Source: Cladorhizidae sp. MBARI D1340-BT2 (lineage: Eukaryota; Porifera; Demospongiae; Poecilosclerida; Cladorhizidae). Taken from it: a DNA stretch of 64,000 bases. Where the stretch lies: positions 1 through 64,000 of the forward strand of contig JAQNBH010000143.1 of NCBI GenBank assembly GCA_028752905.1, in the 5' to 3' direction. Position 1 is the stretch's first letter; each line of letters begins with the position of its first letter. Positions 48,009 to 64,000 of the stretch are shown piece after piece. The notes under the pieces are model-generated. The model was not told where the DNA came from and ran no database searches. It was given only the letters and a program-made list of their open reading frames with translations. A program made the translations under genes and the position numbers.

Positions 48009-51000
48009 CAACGTAAATATCAATATCATCTAATCACCTTTCCATGTGCATATACACTGTCCTATAGACGACTTAAATATCAATATCATCTAATCACCTT
48101 TCCCATGTGCATATATATACACTGTCCTATAGATGACTTAAATATCAATATCATCTAATCACCTTTCCCATGTGCATATACACTGTCCTATAGATGACTT
48201 AAATATCAATATCATCTAATCACCTATCCCATGTGCATATACACTGTCCTATAGATGACTTAAATATCAATATCATCTAATCACCTTTCCCATGTGCATA
48301 TACACTGTCCTATAGATGACTTAAATATCAATATCATCTAATCACCTTTCCATGTGCATATACACTGTCCTATAGATAACTTAAATATCAATATCATTAA
48401 ATCACCTTTACCATTTGCATATATATACACTGTCCTATAGATGACCAATATCATCTAATCACCTTTCCCATGTACATATACACTGTCCTATAGACAACTT
48501 AAATATCAATATCATAATCACACCTTTCCATGTGCATATACACTGTCCTATAGACAACTTAAATATCAATATCATCTAATCACTTTTCCATGTGCATATA
48601 CACTGTCCTATAGACGACTTAAATATCAATATCATCTAATCACCTTTCCCATATGCATATACACTGTCGTATAGATGACTTAAATATCAATATCATCTAA
48701 TCGCCTTTCTCATGTGCATATACACTGTCCTATAGATGACTTAAATATCAATATCATCTAATCACCTTTCCATGTGCATATACACTGTCCTATAGATAAA
48801 TTAAATATCAATATCATTAAATCACCTTTACCATGTGCATATATATACACTGTCCTATAGATGACCAATATCATCTAATCACCTTTCCTATGTGCATATA
48901 TATACACTGTCCTATAGACTACTTAAATAGCAATATAATCTAATCACCTTTCCAATGCGCATATATATACACTTTCCTATAGATGACTTAAATATCAATA
49001 TCATCTAATTACGTTTCCTATGTGGATAAACACTGTCCTATAGATGACTTAAATATCAATATCATCTAATCACCTTTCCCATGTGCATATACACTGTCCT
49101 ATAGATGACTTAAATATCAATATCATCTAATCACCTTTCCATGTGCATATACACTGTCCTATAGACGACTTAAATATCAATATCATCTAATCACCTTTCC
49201 CATGTATATATATACACTGTCCTATAGATGACTTAAATATCAATATCATCTAATCACCTTTCCATGTGTATAAATACACTGTGCTATAGATGACTTAAAT
49301 ATCAATATCATCTAATCACCTTTCAATGTGCATATACACTGTCCTATAGATGACTTAAATATCTAATCACCTTTCCCATGTGCATATATATACACTGTCC
49401 TATAGATGACCAATATCATCTAATCACCTTTCCCATGTGCATACATATACACTGTCCTATAGTCCACTTAAATATCAATATCATCTAATCACCTATCCAT
49501 GTGCATATACACATCTAATCACCTTTCCCATGTGCATATACACTCCTATAGATGACTTAAATATCAATATCATCTAATCACCTTTCCCACGTGCATATAC
49601 ACTGTCCTATAGACAACTTAAATATCAATATCATCTAATCACTTTTCCATGTGCATATACACTGCCCTATAGACGACTTAAATATCAATATCATCTAATC
49701 ACCTTTCCCATATGCATATACACTGTCGTATAGATGACTTAAATATCAATATCATCTAATCGCCTTTCTCATGTGCATATACACTGTCCTATAGATGACT
49801 TAAATATCAATATCATCTAATCACCTTTCCATGTGCATATACACTGTCCTATAGATGACTTAAATATCAATATCATCTAATCACCTTTCCCATGTGCATA
49901 TACACTGTCCTATAGATGACTTAAATATCAATATCATCTAATCACCTTTCCATGTGCATATACACTGTCCTATAGACGACTTAAATATCAATATCATCTA
50001 ATCACCTTTCCCACGTGCATATACACTGTCCTATAGACGACTTAAATATCAATATCATCTAATCACCTTTCCCATGTGCATATACACTGTCCTATAGATG
50101 ACTTAAATATCAATATCATCTAATCACCTTTCCCATGTGCATATACACTGTCCTATAGATGACTTAAATATCAATATCATCTAATCACCTTTCCATGTGC
50201 ATATACACTGTCCTATAGACGACTTAAATATCAATATCATCTAATCACCTTTCCCACGTGCATATACACTTTCCTATAGACAACTTAAATATCAATATCA
50301 TCTAATCACCTATCCATGTGCATATACACTGTCCTATAGACGACTTAAATATCAATATCATCTAATCACCTTTCCCATATGCATATACACTGTCGTATAG
50401 ATGACTTAAATATCAATATCATCTAATCGCCTTTCTCATTTGCATATACACTGTCCTATAGATGACTTAAATATCAATATCATCTAATCACCTTTCCCAT
50501 GCGCATATATATACACTTTCCTATAGATGACTTAAATATCAATATCATCTAATCACGTTTCCTATGTGGATATACACTGTCCTATAGACAACGTAAATAT
50601 CAATATCATCTAATCACCTTTCCCATGTGCATATACACTGTCGTATAGATGACTTAAATATCAATATCATCTAATCGCCTTTCCCATGTGCATATACACT
50701 GTCCTATAGATGACTTAAATATCAATATCATCTAATCACCTATCCCATGTGCAAATACACTTTCCTATAGATGACTTAAATATCAATATCATCTAATCAC
50801 CTTTCCATGTGCATATACACTGTCCTATAGATGACTTAAATATCAATATCATCTAATCACCTATCCCATGTGCAAATACACTTTCCTATAGATGACTTAA
50901 ATATCAATATCATCTAATCACCTTTCCCATGTGCATATACACTGTCCTTTAGATGACTTAAATATCAATATCATCTAATCACCTTTCCATGTGCATATAC

Positions 51001-54000
51001 ACTGTCCTATAGATGACTTAAATATCTAATCACCTTTCCCATGTGCCTACATATACACTGTCCTATAGACGACTTAAATATCAATATCATCTAATCACCT
51101 TTCCCATGTGCATATACACTGTCCAATAGATGACTTAAATATCAATATCATCTAATCACCTTTCCCATGTGCATATATATACACTGTCCTATAGATGACT
51201 TAAATATCAATATCATCTAATCACCTTTCCATGTGCATATACACTGTCCTATAGACAACTTAATTATCAATATCATTAAATCACCTTTACCATTTGCATA
51301 TATATACACTGTCCTATAGATGACCAATATCATCTAATCACCTTTCCTATGTGCATATATATACACTATCCTATAGACGACTTAAATATCAATATCATCT
51401 AATCACTTTTCCATGTGCATATACACTGTCCTATAGACGACTTAAATATCAATAACATCTAATCACCTTTCCATGTGCATATACACTGTCCTATAGATGA
51501 CTTATATATCAATATCATCTAATCACTTTTCTATGTGCATATACACTGTCCTATAGACGACTTAAATATCAATATCAATCACCTTTCCCATATGCATATA
51601 CACTGTCGTATAGATGACTTAAATATCAATATCATCTAATCGCCTTTCTCATGAGCATATACACTGTCCTATAGATGACTTAAATATCAATATCATCTAA
51701 TCACCTTTCCATGTGCATATACACTGTCCTATAGATAACTTAAATATCAATATCATTAAATCACCTTTCCCATGTGCATATATATACACTGTCCTATAGA
51801 TGACCAATATCATCTAATCACCTTTCCTATGTGCATATATATCCACTGTCCTATAGACTACTTAAATAGCAATATAATCTAATCACCTTTCCATGTACAT
51901 ATACACTGTCCTATAGACAACGTAAATATCAATATCATCTAATCACCTTTCCATGTGCATATACACTGTCCTATAGACTATTTATATAGCAATATCATCT
52001 AATCACCTTTCCCATGTGCATATACACTGTCGTATAGATGACTTAAATATCAATATCATCTAATCACCTTTCCATTTGCATATACACTGTCCTATAGATG
52101 ACTTAAATATCAATATCATCTAATCACCTTTCCATGTGCATATACACTGTCCTATAGACGACTTAAATATCAATATCATCTAATCACCTTTCCCATGTAT
52201 ATATATACACAGTCCTATAGATGACTTAAATATCAATATCATCTAATCACCTTTCCATGTGTATATACACTGTGCTATAGATGACTTAAATATCAATATC
52301 ATCTAATCACCTTTCCATGTGCATATACACTGTCCTATAGATGACTTAAATATCTAATCACCTTTCCCATGTGCATATATATACACTGTCCTATAGATGA
52401 CCAATATCATCTAATCACCTTTCCCATGTGCATACATATACACTGTCCTATAGACGACTTAAATATCAATATCATCTAATCACCTTTCCCATGTGCATAT
52501 ACACTGTCCTATAGATGACTTAAATATCAATATCATCTAATCACCTTTCCCATGTGCATATATATACACTGTCCTATAGATGACTTAAATATCAATATCA
52601 TCTAATCACCTTTCCCACGTGCATATACACTGTCCTATAGACAACTTAAATATCAATATCATCTAATCACCTTTCCATGTACATATACACTGTCCTATAG
52701 ACAACGTAAATATCAATATCATCTAATCACCTTTCCATGTGCATATACACTGTCCTATAGACGACATAAATATCAATATCATCTAATCACCTTTCCCATG
52801 TATATATATACACTGTCCTATAGATGACTTAAATATCAATATCATCTAATCACCTTTCTATGTGCATATACACTGTCCTATAGATAACTTAAATATCAAT
52901 ATCATTAAATCACCTTTCCCATGTGCATATATATACACTATCCTATAGACGACTTAAATAGCAATATAATCTAATCACCTTTCCCATGCGCATATATATA
53001 CACTTTCCTATAGATGACTTAAATATCAATATCATCTAATCACGTTTCCTATGTGGATATACACTGTCCTATAGATGACTTAAATATCAATATCATCTAA
53101 TCACCTTTCCATGTGCTTATACACTGTCCTATAGACAACTTAATTATCAATATCATCTAATCACCTTTCCCATGTGCATATACACTGTCCTATAGACAAC
53201 TTAAATATCAATATCATCTAATCACTTTTCCATGTGCATATACACTGTCCTATAGACGACTTAAATATCAATATCATCTAATCACCTTTCCCATATGCAT
53301 ATACACTGTCGTATAGATGACTTAAATATCAATATCATCTAATCGCCTTTCTCATGTGCATATACACTGTCCTATAGATGACTTAAATATCAATATCATC
53401 TAATCACCTTTCCATGTGCATATACACTGTCCTATAGATAACTTAAATATCTATATCATTAAATCACCTTTCCCATGTGCATATATATACACTGTCCAAT
53501 AGACTACTTAAATATCAATATCATCTAATCACCTTTCCATGTGCATATACACTGTCCTATAGATGACTTAAATATCAATATCATCTAATTACGTTTCCTA
53601 TGTGGATATACACTGTCCTATAGATGACTTAAATATCAATATCATCTAATCACCTTTCCCATGTGCATATACACTGTCCTATAGATGACTTAAATATCAA
53701 TATCCTCTAATCACCTTTCCATGTGCATATACACTGTCCTATAGATGACTTAAATATCAATATCATCTAATCACCTTTCCCATGTATATATATACACTGT
53801 CCTATAGATGACTTAAATATCAATATCATCTAATCACCTTTCCATGTGTATAAATACACTGTGCTATAGATGACTTAAATATCAATATCATCTAATCACC
53901 TTTCCATGTGCATATACACTGTCCTATAGATGACTTAAATATCTAATCACCTTTCCCATGTGCATATATATACACTGTCCTATAGATGACCAATATCATC

Positions 54001-57000
54001 TAATCACCTTTCCCATGTGCATACATATACACTGTCCTATAGACGACTTAAATATCAATATCATCTAATCACCTTTCCCATGTGCATAAACACTGTCCTA
54101 TAGTTGACTTAAATATCAATATCATCTAATCACCTTTCCCATGTGCATATATATACACTGTCCTATAGATGACTTAAATATCAATATCATCTAATCACCT
54201 TTCCATGTGCATATACACTGTCCTATAGACAACGTAAATATCAATATCATCTAATCACCTTTCCATGTGCATATACACTGTCCTATAGATGACTTAAATT
54301 TCTAATCACCTTTCTCATGTGCATATATATACACTGTCCTATAGATGACCAATATCATCTAATCACCTTTCCCATGTGTATATATACACTGTCCTATAGA
54401 TGACTTAAATATCAATATCATCTAATCACCTTTCCATGTGTATAAATACACTGTGCTATAGATGACTTAAATATCAATATCATCTAATCACCTTTCCATG
54501 TGCATATACACTGTCCTATAGACCATTTAAATATCAATATCATCTAATCACCTATCCCATGTGAATATACACTGTCCTATATATGACTTAAATATCAATA
54601 TCATCTAATCACCTTTCCCATGTGCATATATATAGACTGTCCTATAGATGACTTAAATATCAATATCATCTAATCACCTTTCCCATGTGCATATACACTG
54701 TCCTATAGATGACTTAAATATCAATATCATCTAATCACCTTTCCCATGTGCATATATATAGACTGTCCTATAGATGACTTAAATATCAATATCATCTAAT
54801 CACCTTTCCATGTGCATATACACTGTCCTATAGACAACTTAATTATCAATATCATCTAATCACCTTTCCCATGTGCATATACACTGTCCTATAGATGACT
54901 TAAATATCAATATCATCTAATCACCTTTCCATGTGCATATACACTGTCCTATAGATGACTTAAATATCTAATCACCTTTCCCATGTGCATACATATACAC
55001 TGTCCTATAGACGACTTAAATATCAATATCATCTAATCACCTTTCCCATGTGCATATACACTGTCCTATAGATGACATAAATATCAATATCATCTAATCA
55101 CCTTTCCCATGTGCATATATATATACTGTCCTATAGATGACTTAAATATCAATATCATCTAATCACCTTTCCCATGTGCATATATATACACTGTCCTATA
55201 GATGACTTAAATATCAATATCATCTAATCACCTTTCCATGTGCATATACACTGTCCTATAGACGACTTAAATATCAATATCATCTAATCACCTTTCCCAT
55301 GTATATATATACACTGTCCTATAGATGACTTAAATATCAATACCATCTAATCACCTTTCCATGTGTATATACACTGTGCTATAGATAACTTAAATATCAA
55401 TATCATTAAATCACCTTTACCATTTGCATATATATACACTGTCCTATAGATGACCAATATCATCTAATCACCTTTCCTATGTGCATAAATATACACTATC
55501 CTATAGACGACTTAAATATCAATATCATCTAATCACCTTTCCATGTGCATATACACTGTCCTATAGACTACTTAAATAGCAATATAATCTAATCACCTTT
55601 CCCATGCGCATATATATACACTTTCCTATAGATGACTTAAATATCAATATCATCTTATCACCTATCCCATGTGCAAATACACTTTCCTATAGATGACTTA
55701 AATATCAATATCATCTAATCACCTTTCCATGTGCATATACACTGTCCTATAGATGACTTAAATATCAATATCATCTAATCACCTATCCCATGTGCAAATA
55801 CACTTTCCTATAGATGACTTAAATATCAATATCATCTAATCACCTTTCCATGTGCATATACACTGTCCTATAGACTACTTAAATATCAATATCATCTAAT
55901 CACCTTTCCCATGTGCATATACACTGTCGTATAGATGACTTAAATATCATTATCATCTAATCGCCTTTCCCATGTGCATATACACTGCCCTATAGATGAC
56001 TTAAATATCAATATCATCTTATCACTTATCCCATGTGCAAATACACTTTCCTATAGATGACTTAAATATCAATATCATCTAATCACCTTTCCATGTGCAT
56101 ATACACTGTCCTATAGATGACTTAAATATCAATATCATCTAATCACCTATCCCATGTGCAAATACACTTTCCTATAGATGACTTAAATATCAATATCATC
56201 TAATCACCTTTCCATGTGCATATACACTGTCCTATAGACTACTTAAATATCAATATCATCTAATCACCTTTCCATGTCCATATACACTGTCCTATAGCTG
56301 ACTTAAATATCAATATCATCTAATCACCTTTCCCATGTTCATATATATACACTGTCCTATAGATGACTTAAATATCAATATCATCTAATCACCTTTCCAT
56401 GTGCATATACACTGTCCTATAGACAACTTAATTATCAATATCATCTAATCACCTTTCCCATGTGCATATACACTGTCCTATAGATGACTTAAATATCAAT
56501 ATCATCTAATCACCTTTCCATGTGCATATACACTGTCCTATAGATGACTTAAATATCTAATCACCTTTCCCATGTGCATACATATACACTGTCCTATAGA
56601 CGACTTAATTATCAATATCATCTAATCACCTTTCCATGTGCATATACACTGTCCTATAGACGACTTAAATATCAATATCATCTAATCACCTTTCCCATGT
56701 ATATATATACACTGTCCTATAGATGACTTAAATATCAATATCATCTAATCACCTTTCCATGTGTATATACACTGTGCTATAGATGACTTAAATATCAATA
56801 TCATCTAATCACCTTTCCATGTGCATATACACTGTCCTATAGACGACATAAATATCAATATCATCTAATCACCTTTCCCATGTATATATATACACTGTCC
56901 TATAGATGACTTAAATATCAATATCATCTAATCACCTTTCTATGTGCATATACACTGTCCTATAGATAACTTAAATATCAATATCATTAAATCACCTTTC

Positions 57001-60000
57001 CCATGTGCATATATATACACTATCCTATAGACGACTTAAATAGCAATATAATCTAATCACCTTTCCCATGCGCATATATATACACTTTCCTATAGATGAC
57101 TTAAATATCAATATCATCTAATCACGTTTCCTATGTGGATATACACTGTCTTATTGATGACTTAAATATCAATATCATCTAATCACCTTTCCATGTGCTT
57201 ATACACTGTCCTATAGACAACTTAATTATCAATATCATCTAATCACCTTTCCCATTTGCATATATATACACTGTCCCATAGATGACCAATATCATCTAAT
57301 CACCTTTCGTATGTACATATATATACACTGTCCTATAGACGACTTAAATATCAATATCATCTAATCACCTTTCCCATGTGCATATACACTGTCCTATAGA
57401 TGACTTAAATATCAATATCATCTAATCACCTTTCGTATGTACATATATATACACTGTCCTATAGACGACTTAAATATCAATATCATCTAATCACCTTTCC
57501 CATGTGCATATACACTGTCCTATAGATGACTTAAATATCAATATCATCTAATCACCTTTCCCATGTGCATATACACTGTCCTATAGATGACTTAAATATC
57601 AATATCATCTAATCACCTTTCCATGTGCATATACACTGTCCTATAGACGACTTAAATATCAATATCATCTAATCACCGTTCCATGTGCATATACACTGTC
57701 CTATAGACAACTTAAATATCAATATCACATAATCACCTTTCCCACGTACATATACACTGTCCTATAGACAACTTAAATATCAATATCATCTAATCACCTT
57801 TCCATGTGCATATACACTGTCCTATAGACGACTTAAATATCAATATCATCTAATCACCTTTCCCATATGCATATACACTGTCGTATAGATGACTTAAATA
57901 TCAATATCATCTAATCGCCTTTCTCATATGCATATACACTGTCCTATAGATGACTTAAATATCAATATCATCTAATCACCTTTCCATATGCATATACACT
58001 GTCCTATAGATAACTTAAATATCAATATCATTAAATCACCTTTACCATTTGCATATATATACACTGTCCTATAGATGACCAATATCATCTAATCACCTTT
58101 CCTATGTGCATAAATATACACTATCCTATAGACGACTTAAATATCAATATCATCTAATCACCTTTCCATGTGCATATACACTGTCCTATAGACTACTTAA
58201 ATAGCAATATAATCTAATCACCTTTCCCATGCGCATATATATACACTTTCCTATAGATGACTTAAATATCAATATCATCTTATCACCTATCCCATGTGCA
58301 AATACACTTTCCTATAGATGACTTAAATATCAATATCATCTAATCACCTTTCCATGTGCATATACACTGTCCTATAGATGACTTAAATATCAATATCATC
58401 TAATCACCTATCCCATGTGCAAATACACTTTCCTATAGATGACTTAAATATCAATATCATCTAATCACCTTTCCATGTGCATATACACTGTCCTATAGAC
58501 TACTTAAATATCAATATCATCTAATCACCTTTCCCATGTGCATATACACTGTCGTATAGATGACTTAAATATCAATATCATCTAATCGCCTTTCCCATGT
58601 GCATATACACTGTCCTATAGATGACTTAAATATCAATATCATCTTATCACCTATCCCATGTGCAAATACACTTTCCTATAGATGACTTAAATATCAATAT
58701 CATCTAATCACCTTTCCATGTGCATATACACTGTCCTATAGATGACTTAAATATCAATATCATCTAATCACCTATCCCATGTGCAAATACACTTTCCTAT
58801 AGATGACTTAAACATCAATATCATCTAATCACCTTTCCATGTGCATATAAACTGTCCTATAGACTACTTAATATCAATATCATCTAATCACCTTTCCATG
58901 TCCATATACACTGTCCTATAGCTGATTTAAATATCAATATCATCTAATCACCTTTCCCATGTGCATATATATACACTGTCCTATAGATGACTTAAATATC
59001 AATATCATCTAATCACCTTTCCATGTGCATATACACTGTCCTATAGACAACTTAATTATCAATATCATCTAATCACCTTTCCCATGTGCATATACACTGT
59101 CCTATAGATGACTTAAATATCAATATCATCTAATCACCTTTCCATGTGCATATACACTGTCCTATAGATGACTTAAATATCTAATCACCTTTCCCATGTG
59201 CATACATATACACTGTCCTATAGACGACTTAAATATCAATATCATCTAATCACCTTTCCCATGTGCATATACACTGTCCTATAGATGACTTAAATATCAA
59301 TATATCTAATCACCTTTCCCATGTGCATATATATATACTGTCCTATAGATGACTTAAATATCAATATCATCTAATCACCTTTCCCATGTGCATATATATA
59401 CACTGTCCTATAGATGACTTAAATATCAATATCATCTAATCACCTTTCCATGTGCATATACACTGTCCTATAGACAACTTAATTATCAATATCATCTAAT
59501 CACCTTTCCCATGTGCATATACACTGTCCTATAGATGACTTAAATATCAATATCATCTAATCACCTTTCCATGTGCATATACACTGTCCTATAGATAACT
59601 TAAATATCAATATCATTAAATCACCTTTCCCATGTGCATATATATACACTGTCCTATAGATGACCAATATCATCTAATCACCTTTCCTATGTGCATATAT
59701 ATACACTGTCCTATAGACTACTTAAATAGCAATATAATCTAATCACCTTTCCAATGCGCATATATATACACTTTCCTATAGATGACTTAAATATCAATAT
59801 CATCTAATTACGTTTCCTATTTGGATATACACTGTCCTATAGATGACTTAAATATCAATATCATCTAATCACCTTTCCCATGTGCATATACACTGTACTA
59901 TAGATGACTTAAATAACAATATCATCTAATCACCTTTCCATGTGCATATACACTGTCCTATAGACGACTTAAATATCAATATCATCTAATCACCTTTCCC

Positions 60001-63000
60001 ATGTATATATATACACTGTCCTATAGATGACTTAAATATCAATATCATCTAATCACCTTTCCATGTGTATATACACTGTGCTATAGATGACTTAAATATC
60101 AATATCATCTAATCACCTTTCCATGTGCATATACACTGTCTTATAGATGACTTAAATATCTAATCACCTTTCCCATGTGCATATATATACACTGTCCTAT
60201 AGATGACCAATATCATCTAATCACCTTTCCCATGTGCATACATATACACTGTCCTATAGACGACTTAAATATCAATATCATCTAATCACCTTTCCCATGT
60301 GCATATACACTGTCCTATAGATGACTTAAATATCAATATCATCTAATCACCTTTCCCATGTGCATATATATACACTGTCCTATAGATGACTTAAATATCA
60401 ATATCATCTAATCACCTTTCCATATGCATATACACTGTCCTATAGACAACTTAATTATCAATATCATCTAATCACCTTTTCCATGTGCATATACACTGTC
60501 CTATAGATGACTTAAATATCAATATCATCTAATCACCTTTCCATGTACATATACACTGTCCTATAGACAACGTAAATATCAATATCATCTAATCACCTTT
60601 CCATGTGCATATACACTGTCCTATAGATGACTTAAATATCTAATCACCTTTCTCATGTGCATATATATACACTGTCCTATAGATGACCAATATCATCTAA
60701 TCACCTTTCCCATGTGCATATATATACACTGTCCTATAGACCACTTAAATATCAATATCATCTAATCACCTTTCCCATGTGAATATACACTGTCCTATAG
60801 ATGACTTAAATATCAATATCATCTAATCACCTTTCCCATGTGCATATATATACACTGTCCTATAGATGACTTAAATATCAATATCATCTAATCACCTTAC
60901 CATGTGCATATATACTGTCCTATAGACGACTTAAATATCAATAACATCTAATCTCCTTTCCCATGTGCATATACACTCCTATAGATGACTTAAATATCAA
61001 TATCATCTAATCACCTTTCCCATGTGCATATAAACTGTCCTATAGACAACTTAAATATCAATATCATCTAATCACTTTTCCATGTGCATATACACTGTCC
61101 TATAGACGACTTAAATATCAATATCATCTAATCACCTTTCCCATATGCATATACACTGTCGTATAGATGACTTAAATATCAATATCATCTAATCGCCTTT
61201 CTCATGTGCATATACACTGTCCTATAGATGACTTAAATATCAATATCATCTAATCTCCTTTCCATGTGCATATACACTGTCCTATAGATAACTTAAATAT
61301 CAATATCATTAAATCACCTTTCCCATGTGCATATATATACACTGTCCTATAGACAACTTAAATATCAATATCATCTAATCATCTTTCCATGTACATATAC
61401 ACTGTCCTATAGACAACGTAAATATCAATATCATCTAATCACCTTTCCATGTGCATATACACTGTCCTATAGACTACTTATATAGCAATATCATCTAATC
61501 ACCTTTCCCATGTGCATATAAACTGTCGTATAGATGACTTAAATATCAATATCATCTAATCACATTTCCCAAGTGCACATAGACTGTCCTATAGATGACT
61601 TAAATATCAATATCATCTAATCATCTTTCCATGTGCATATACACTGTCCTATAGACGACTTAAATATCAATATCATCTAATCACCTTTCCCATGTATATA
61701 TATACACTGTCCTATAGATGACTTAAATATCAATATCATCTAATCACCTTTCCATGTGTATATACACTGTGCTATAGATGACTTAAATATCAATATCATC
61801 TAATCACCTTTCCATGTGCTTATACACTGTCCTATAGACAACTTAATTATCAATATCATCTAATCACCTTTCCCATTTGCATATATATACACTGTCCCAT
61901 AGATGACCAATATCATCTAATCACCTTTCGTATGTACATATATATACACTGTCCTATAGACGACTTAAATATCAATATCATCTAATCACCTTTCCCATGT
62001 GCATATACACTGTCCTATAGATGACTTAAATATCAATATCATCTAATCACCTTTCGTATGTACATATATATACACTGTCCTATAGACGACTTAAATATCA
62101 ATATCATCTAATCACCTTTCCCATGTGCATATACACTGTCCTATAGATGACTTAAATATCAATATCATCTAATCACCTTTATCATGGGCATATACACTGT
62201 CCTATAGATGACTTAAATATCAATATCATCTAATCACCTTTCCATGTGCATATACACTGTCCTATAGACGACTTAAATATCAATATCATCTAATCACCTT
62301 TCCATGTGCATATACACTGTCCTATAGACAACTTAAATATCAATATCACATAATCACCTTTCCCACGTACATATACACTGTCCTATAGACAACTTAAATA
62401 TCAATATCATCTAATCACCTTTCCATGTGCATATACACTGTCCTATAGACGACTTAAATATCAATATCATCTAATCACCTTTCCCATATGCATATACACT
62501 GTCGTATAGATGACTTAAATATCAATATCATCTAATCGCCTTTCTCATGTGCATATACACTGTCCTATAGATGACTTAAATATCAATATCATCTAATCAC
62601 CTTTCCATATGCATATACACTGTCCTATAGATAACTTAAATATCAATATCATTAAATCACCTTTACCATTTGCATATATATACACTGTCCTATAGATGAC
62701 CAATATCATCTAATCACCTTTCCTATGTGCATAAATATACACTATCCTATAGACGACTTAAATATCAATATCATCTAATCACCTTTCCATGTGCATATAC
62801 ACTGTCCTATAGACTACTTAAATAGCAATATAATATAATCGCCTTTCCCATGCGCATATATATACACTTTCCTATAGATGACTTAAATATCAATATCATC
62901 TTATCACCTATCCCATGTGCAAATACACTTTCCTATAGATGACTTAAATATCAATATCATCTAATCACCTTTCCATGTGCATATACACTGTCCTATAGAT

Positions 63001-64000
63001 GACTTAAATATCAATATCATCTAATCACCTATCCCATGTGCAAATACACTTTCCTATAGATGACTTAAATATCAATATCATCTAATCACCTTTCCATGTG
63101 CATATACACTGTCCTATAGACTACTTAAATATCAATATCATCTAATCACCTTTCCCATGTGCATATACACTGTCGTATAGATGACTTAAATATCAATATC
63201 ATCTAATCGCCTTTCCCATGTGCATATACACTGTCCTATAGATGACTTAAATATCAATATCATCTTATCACCTATCCCATGTGCAAATACACTTTCCTAT
63301 AGATGACTTAAATATCAATATCATCTAATCACCTTTCCATGTGCATATACACTGTCCTATAGATGACTTAAATATCAATATCATCTAATCACCTATCCCA
63401 TGTGCAAATACACTTTCCTATAGATGACTTAAACATCAATATCATCTAATCACCTTTCCATGTGCATATAAACTGTCCTATAGACTACTTAAATATCAAT
63501 ATCATCTAATCACCTTTCCATGTCCATATACACTGTCCTATAGCTGATTTAAATATCAATATCATCTAATCACCTTTCCCATGTGCATATATATACACTG
63601 TCCTATAGATGACTTAAATATCAATATCATCTAATCACCTTTCCATGTGCATATACACTGTCCTATAGACAACTTAATTATCAATATCATCTAATCACCT
63701 TTCCCATGTGCATATACACTGTCCTATAGATGACTTAAATATCAATATCATCTAATCACCTTTCCATGTGCATATACACTGTCCTATAGATGACTTAAAT
63801 ATCTAATCACCTTTCCCATGTGCATACATATACACTGTCCTATAGACGACTTAAATATCAATATCATCTAATCACCTTTCCCATGTGCATATACACTGTC
63901 CTATAGATGACTTAAATATCAATATATCTAATCACCTTTCCCATGTGCATATATATATACTGTCCTATAGATGACTTAAATATCAATATCATCTAATCAC
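48009..64000. repeat. 60/61-bp satellite, right arm
   Basis: About 16 kb of the same monomer family with no element or gene. The first 360 bp still match the higher-order unit; beyond about 48,370 the variant order differs. Nested longer periods are visible. The segment from about 57,170 to 59,379 recurs at about 61,790 to 64,000 with an offset of 4621 bp (CCCATTTGC at 57251 and 61872; TTTACCATTT at 58041 and 62662). Parts of it also recur 2625 bp upstream (TTTACCATTT at 55416). The array runs off the window. Confidence 0.97.

Larger units (their letters stand above)
17540..48370. repeat. Higher-order repeat array: satellite plus DNA transposon, 6111/6132-bp steps
   Basis: Five transposon copies are spaced 6111, 6132, 6111 and 6132 bp apart, and the intervening satellite blocks are near-identical copies of each other. 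Block A (2562 bp) and block B (2583 bp) alternate. They differ by a 6-bp and a 15-bp indel: A has GTGCATAATCCTATAG where B has the full monomer, and B carries an extra TTATACACCGTCCTA. The left edge (about 17.54 kb) starts with a B-type block. On the right the match ends near 48.37 kb, where the satellite changes to GATAACTTAAATATC with TTTACCATTTGC. Edges are approximate. Confidence 0.93.

Noticed and set aside
4990..64000. CRISPR array or prokaryotic repeat system
   Set aside because: Repeats are contiguous with no unique spacers, and the embedded elements are eukaryotic retrotransposon and TIR transposon sequences.

Overview
This is eukaryotic, most likely metazoan, nuclear DNA dominated by tandem repeats and mobile elements. 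No host single-copy gene is visible. The animal assignment rests on a Ty3/gypsy element of the Gmr1 type (integrase upstream of reverse transcriptase, SCAN-like Gag) and on a decayed XPG/PIN-like nuclease ORF of a kind I know as multicopy in invertebrate genomes. The species cannot be determined from the sequence.

Layout. 1-1130: 53-bp minisatellite. 1134-3259: 39-bp minisatellite. 3260-4216: AT-rich spacer. 4217-4565: 34-bp repeat. 4566-4989: spacer. From about 4990 to the window end the ground sequence is one AT-rich satellite with a 60/61-bp monomer (longer where a TA run is expanded), interrupted by two kinds of element.

First interruption (7545-12949, minus strand): a nearly intact 5405-bp LTR retrotransposon. 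It has 360-bp LTRs differing at two positions, a 5-bp target duplication (CACGT), a primer binding site, a polypurine tract, a Gag-PR-IN(zinc) ORF and an IN(core)-RT-RNase H ORF. The two ORFs are separated by a -1 frame break inside integrase. The matching satellite copy at 17490-17494 preserves the empty site.

Second interruption: a 3549-bp DNA transposon with TIRs of about 145-153 bp, present five times (19974, 26085, 32217, 38328, 44460) at exactly the same satellite position. These are not five insertions. One insertion was captured in the satellite and amplified with its flanks as a higher-order repeat of alternating 6111- and 6132-bp steps (an AB dimer of 12,243 bp), covering roughly 17.54-48.37 kb. 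Its only recognisable gene is broken by the same stops and frameshifts in every copy, so the array multiplies a passenger that was already dead.

48,009-64,000: more 61-bp satellite with other nested periods, including a long repeat offset of 4621 bp. Nothing here works as a pathway. The window records satellite turnover with transposons as passengers and time stamps.
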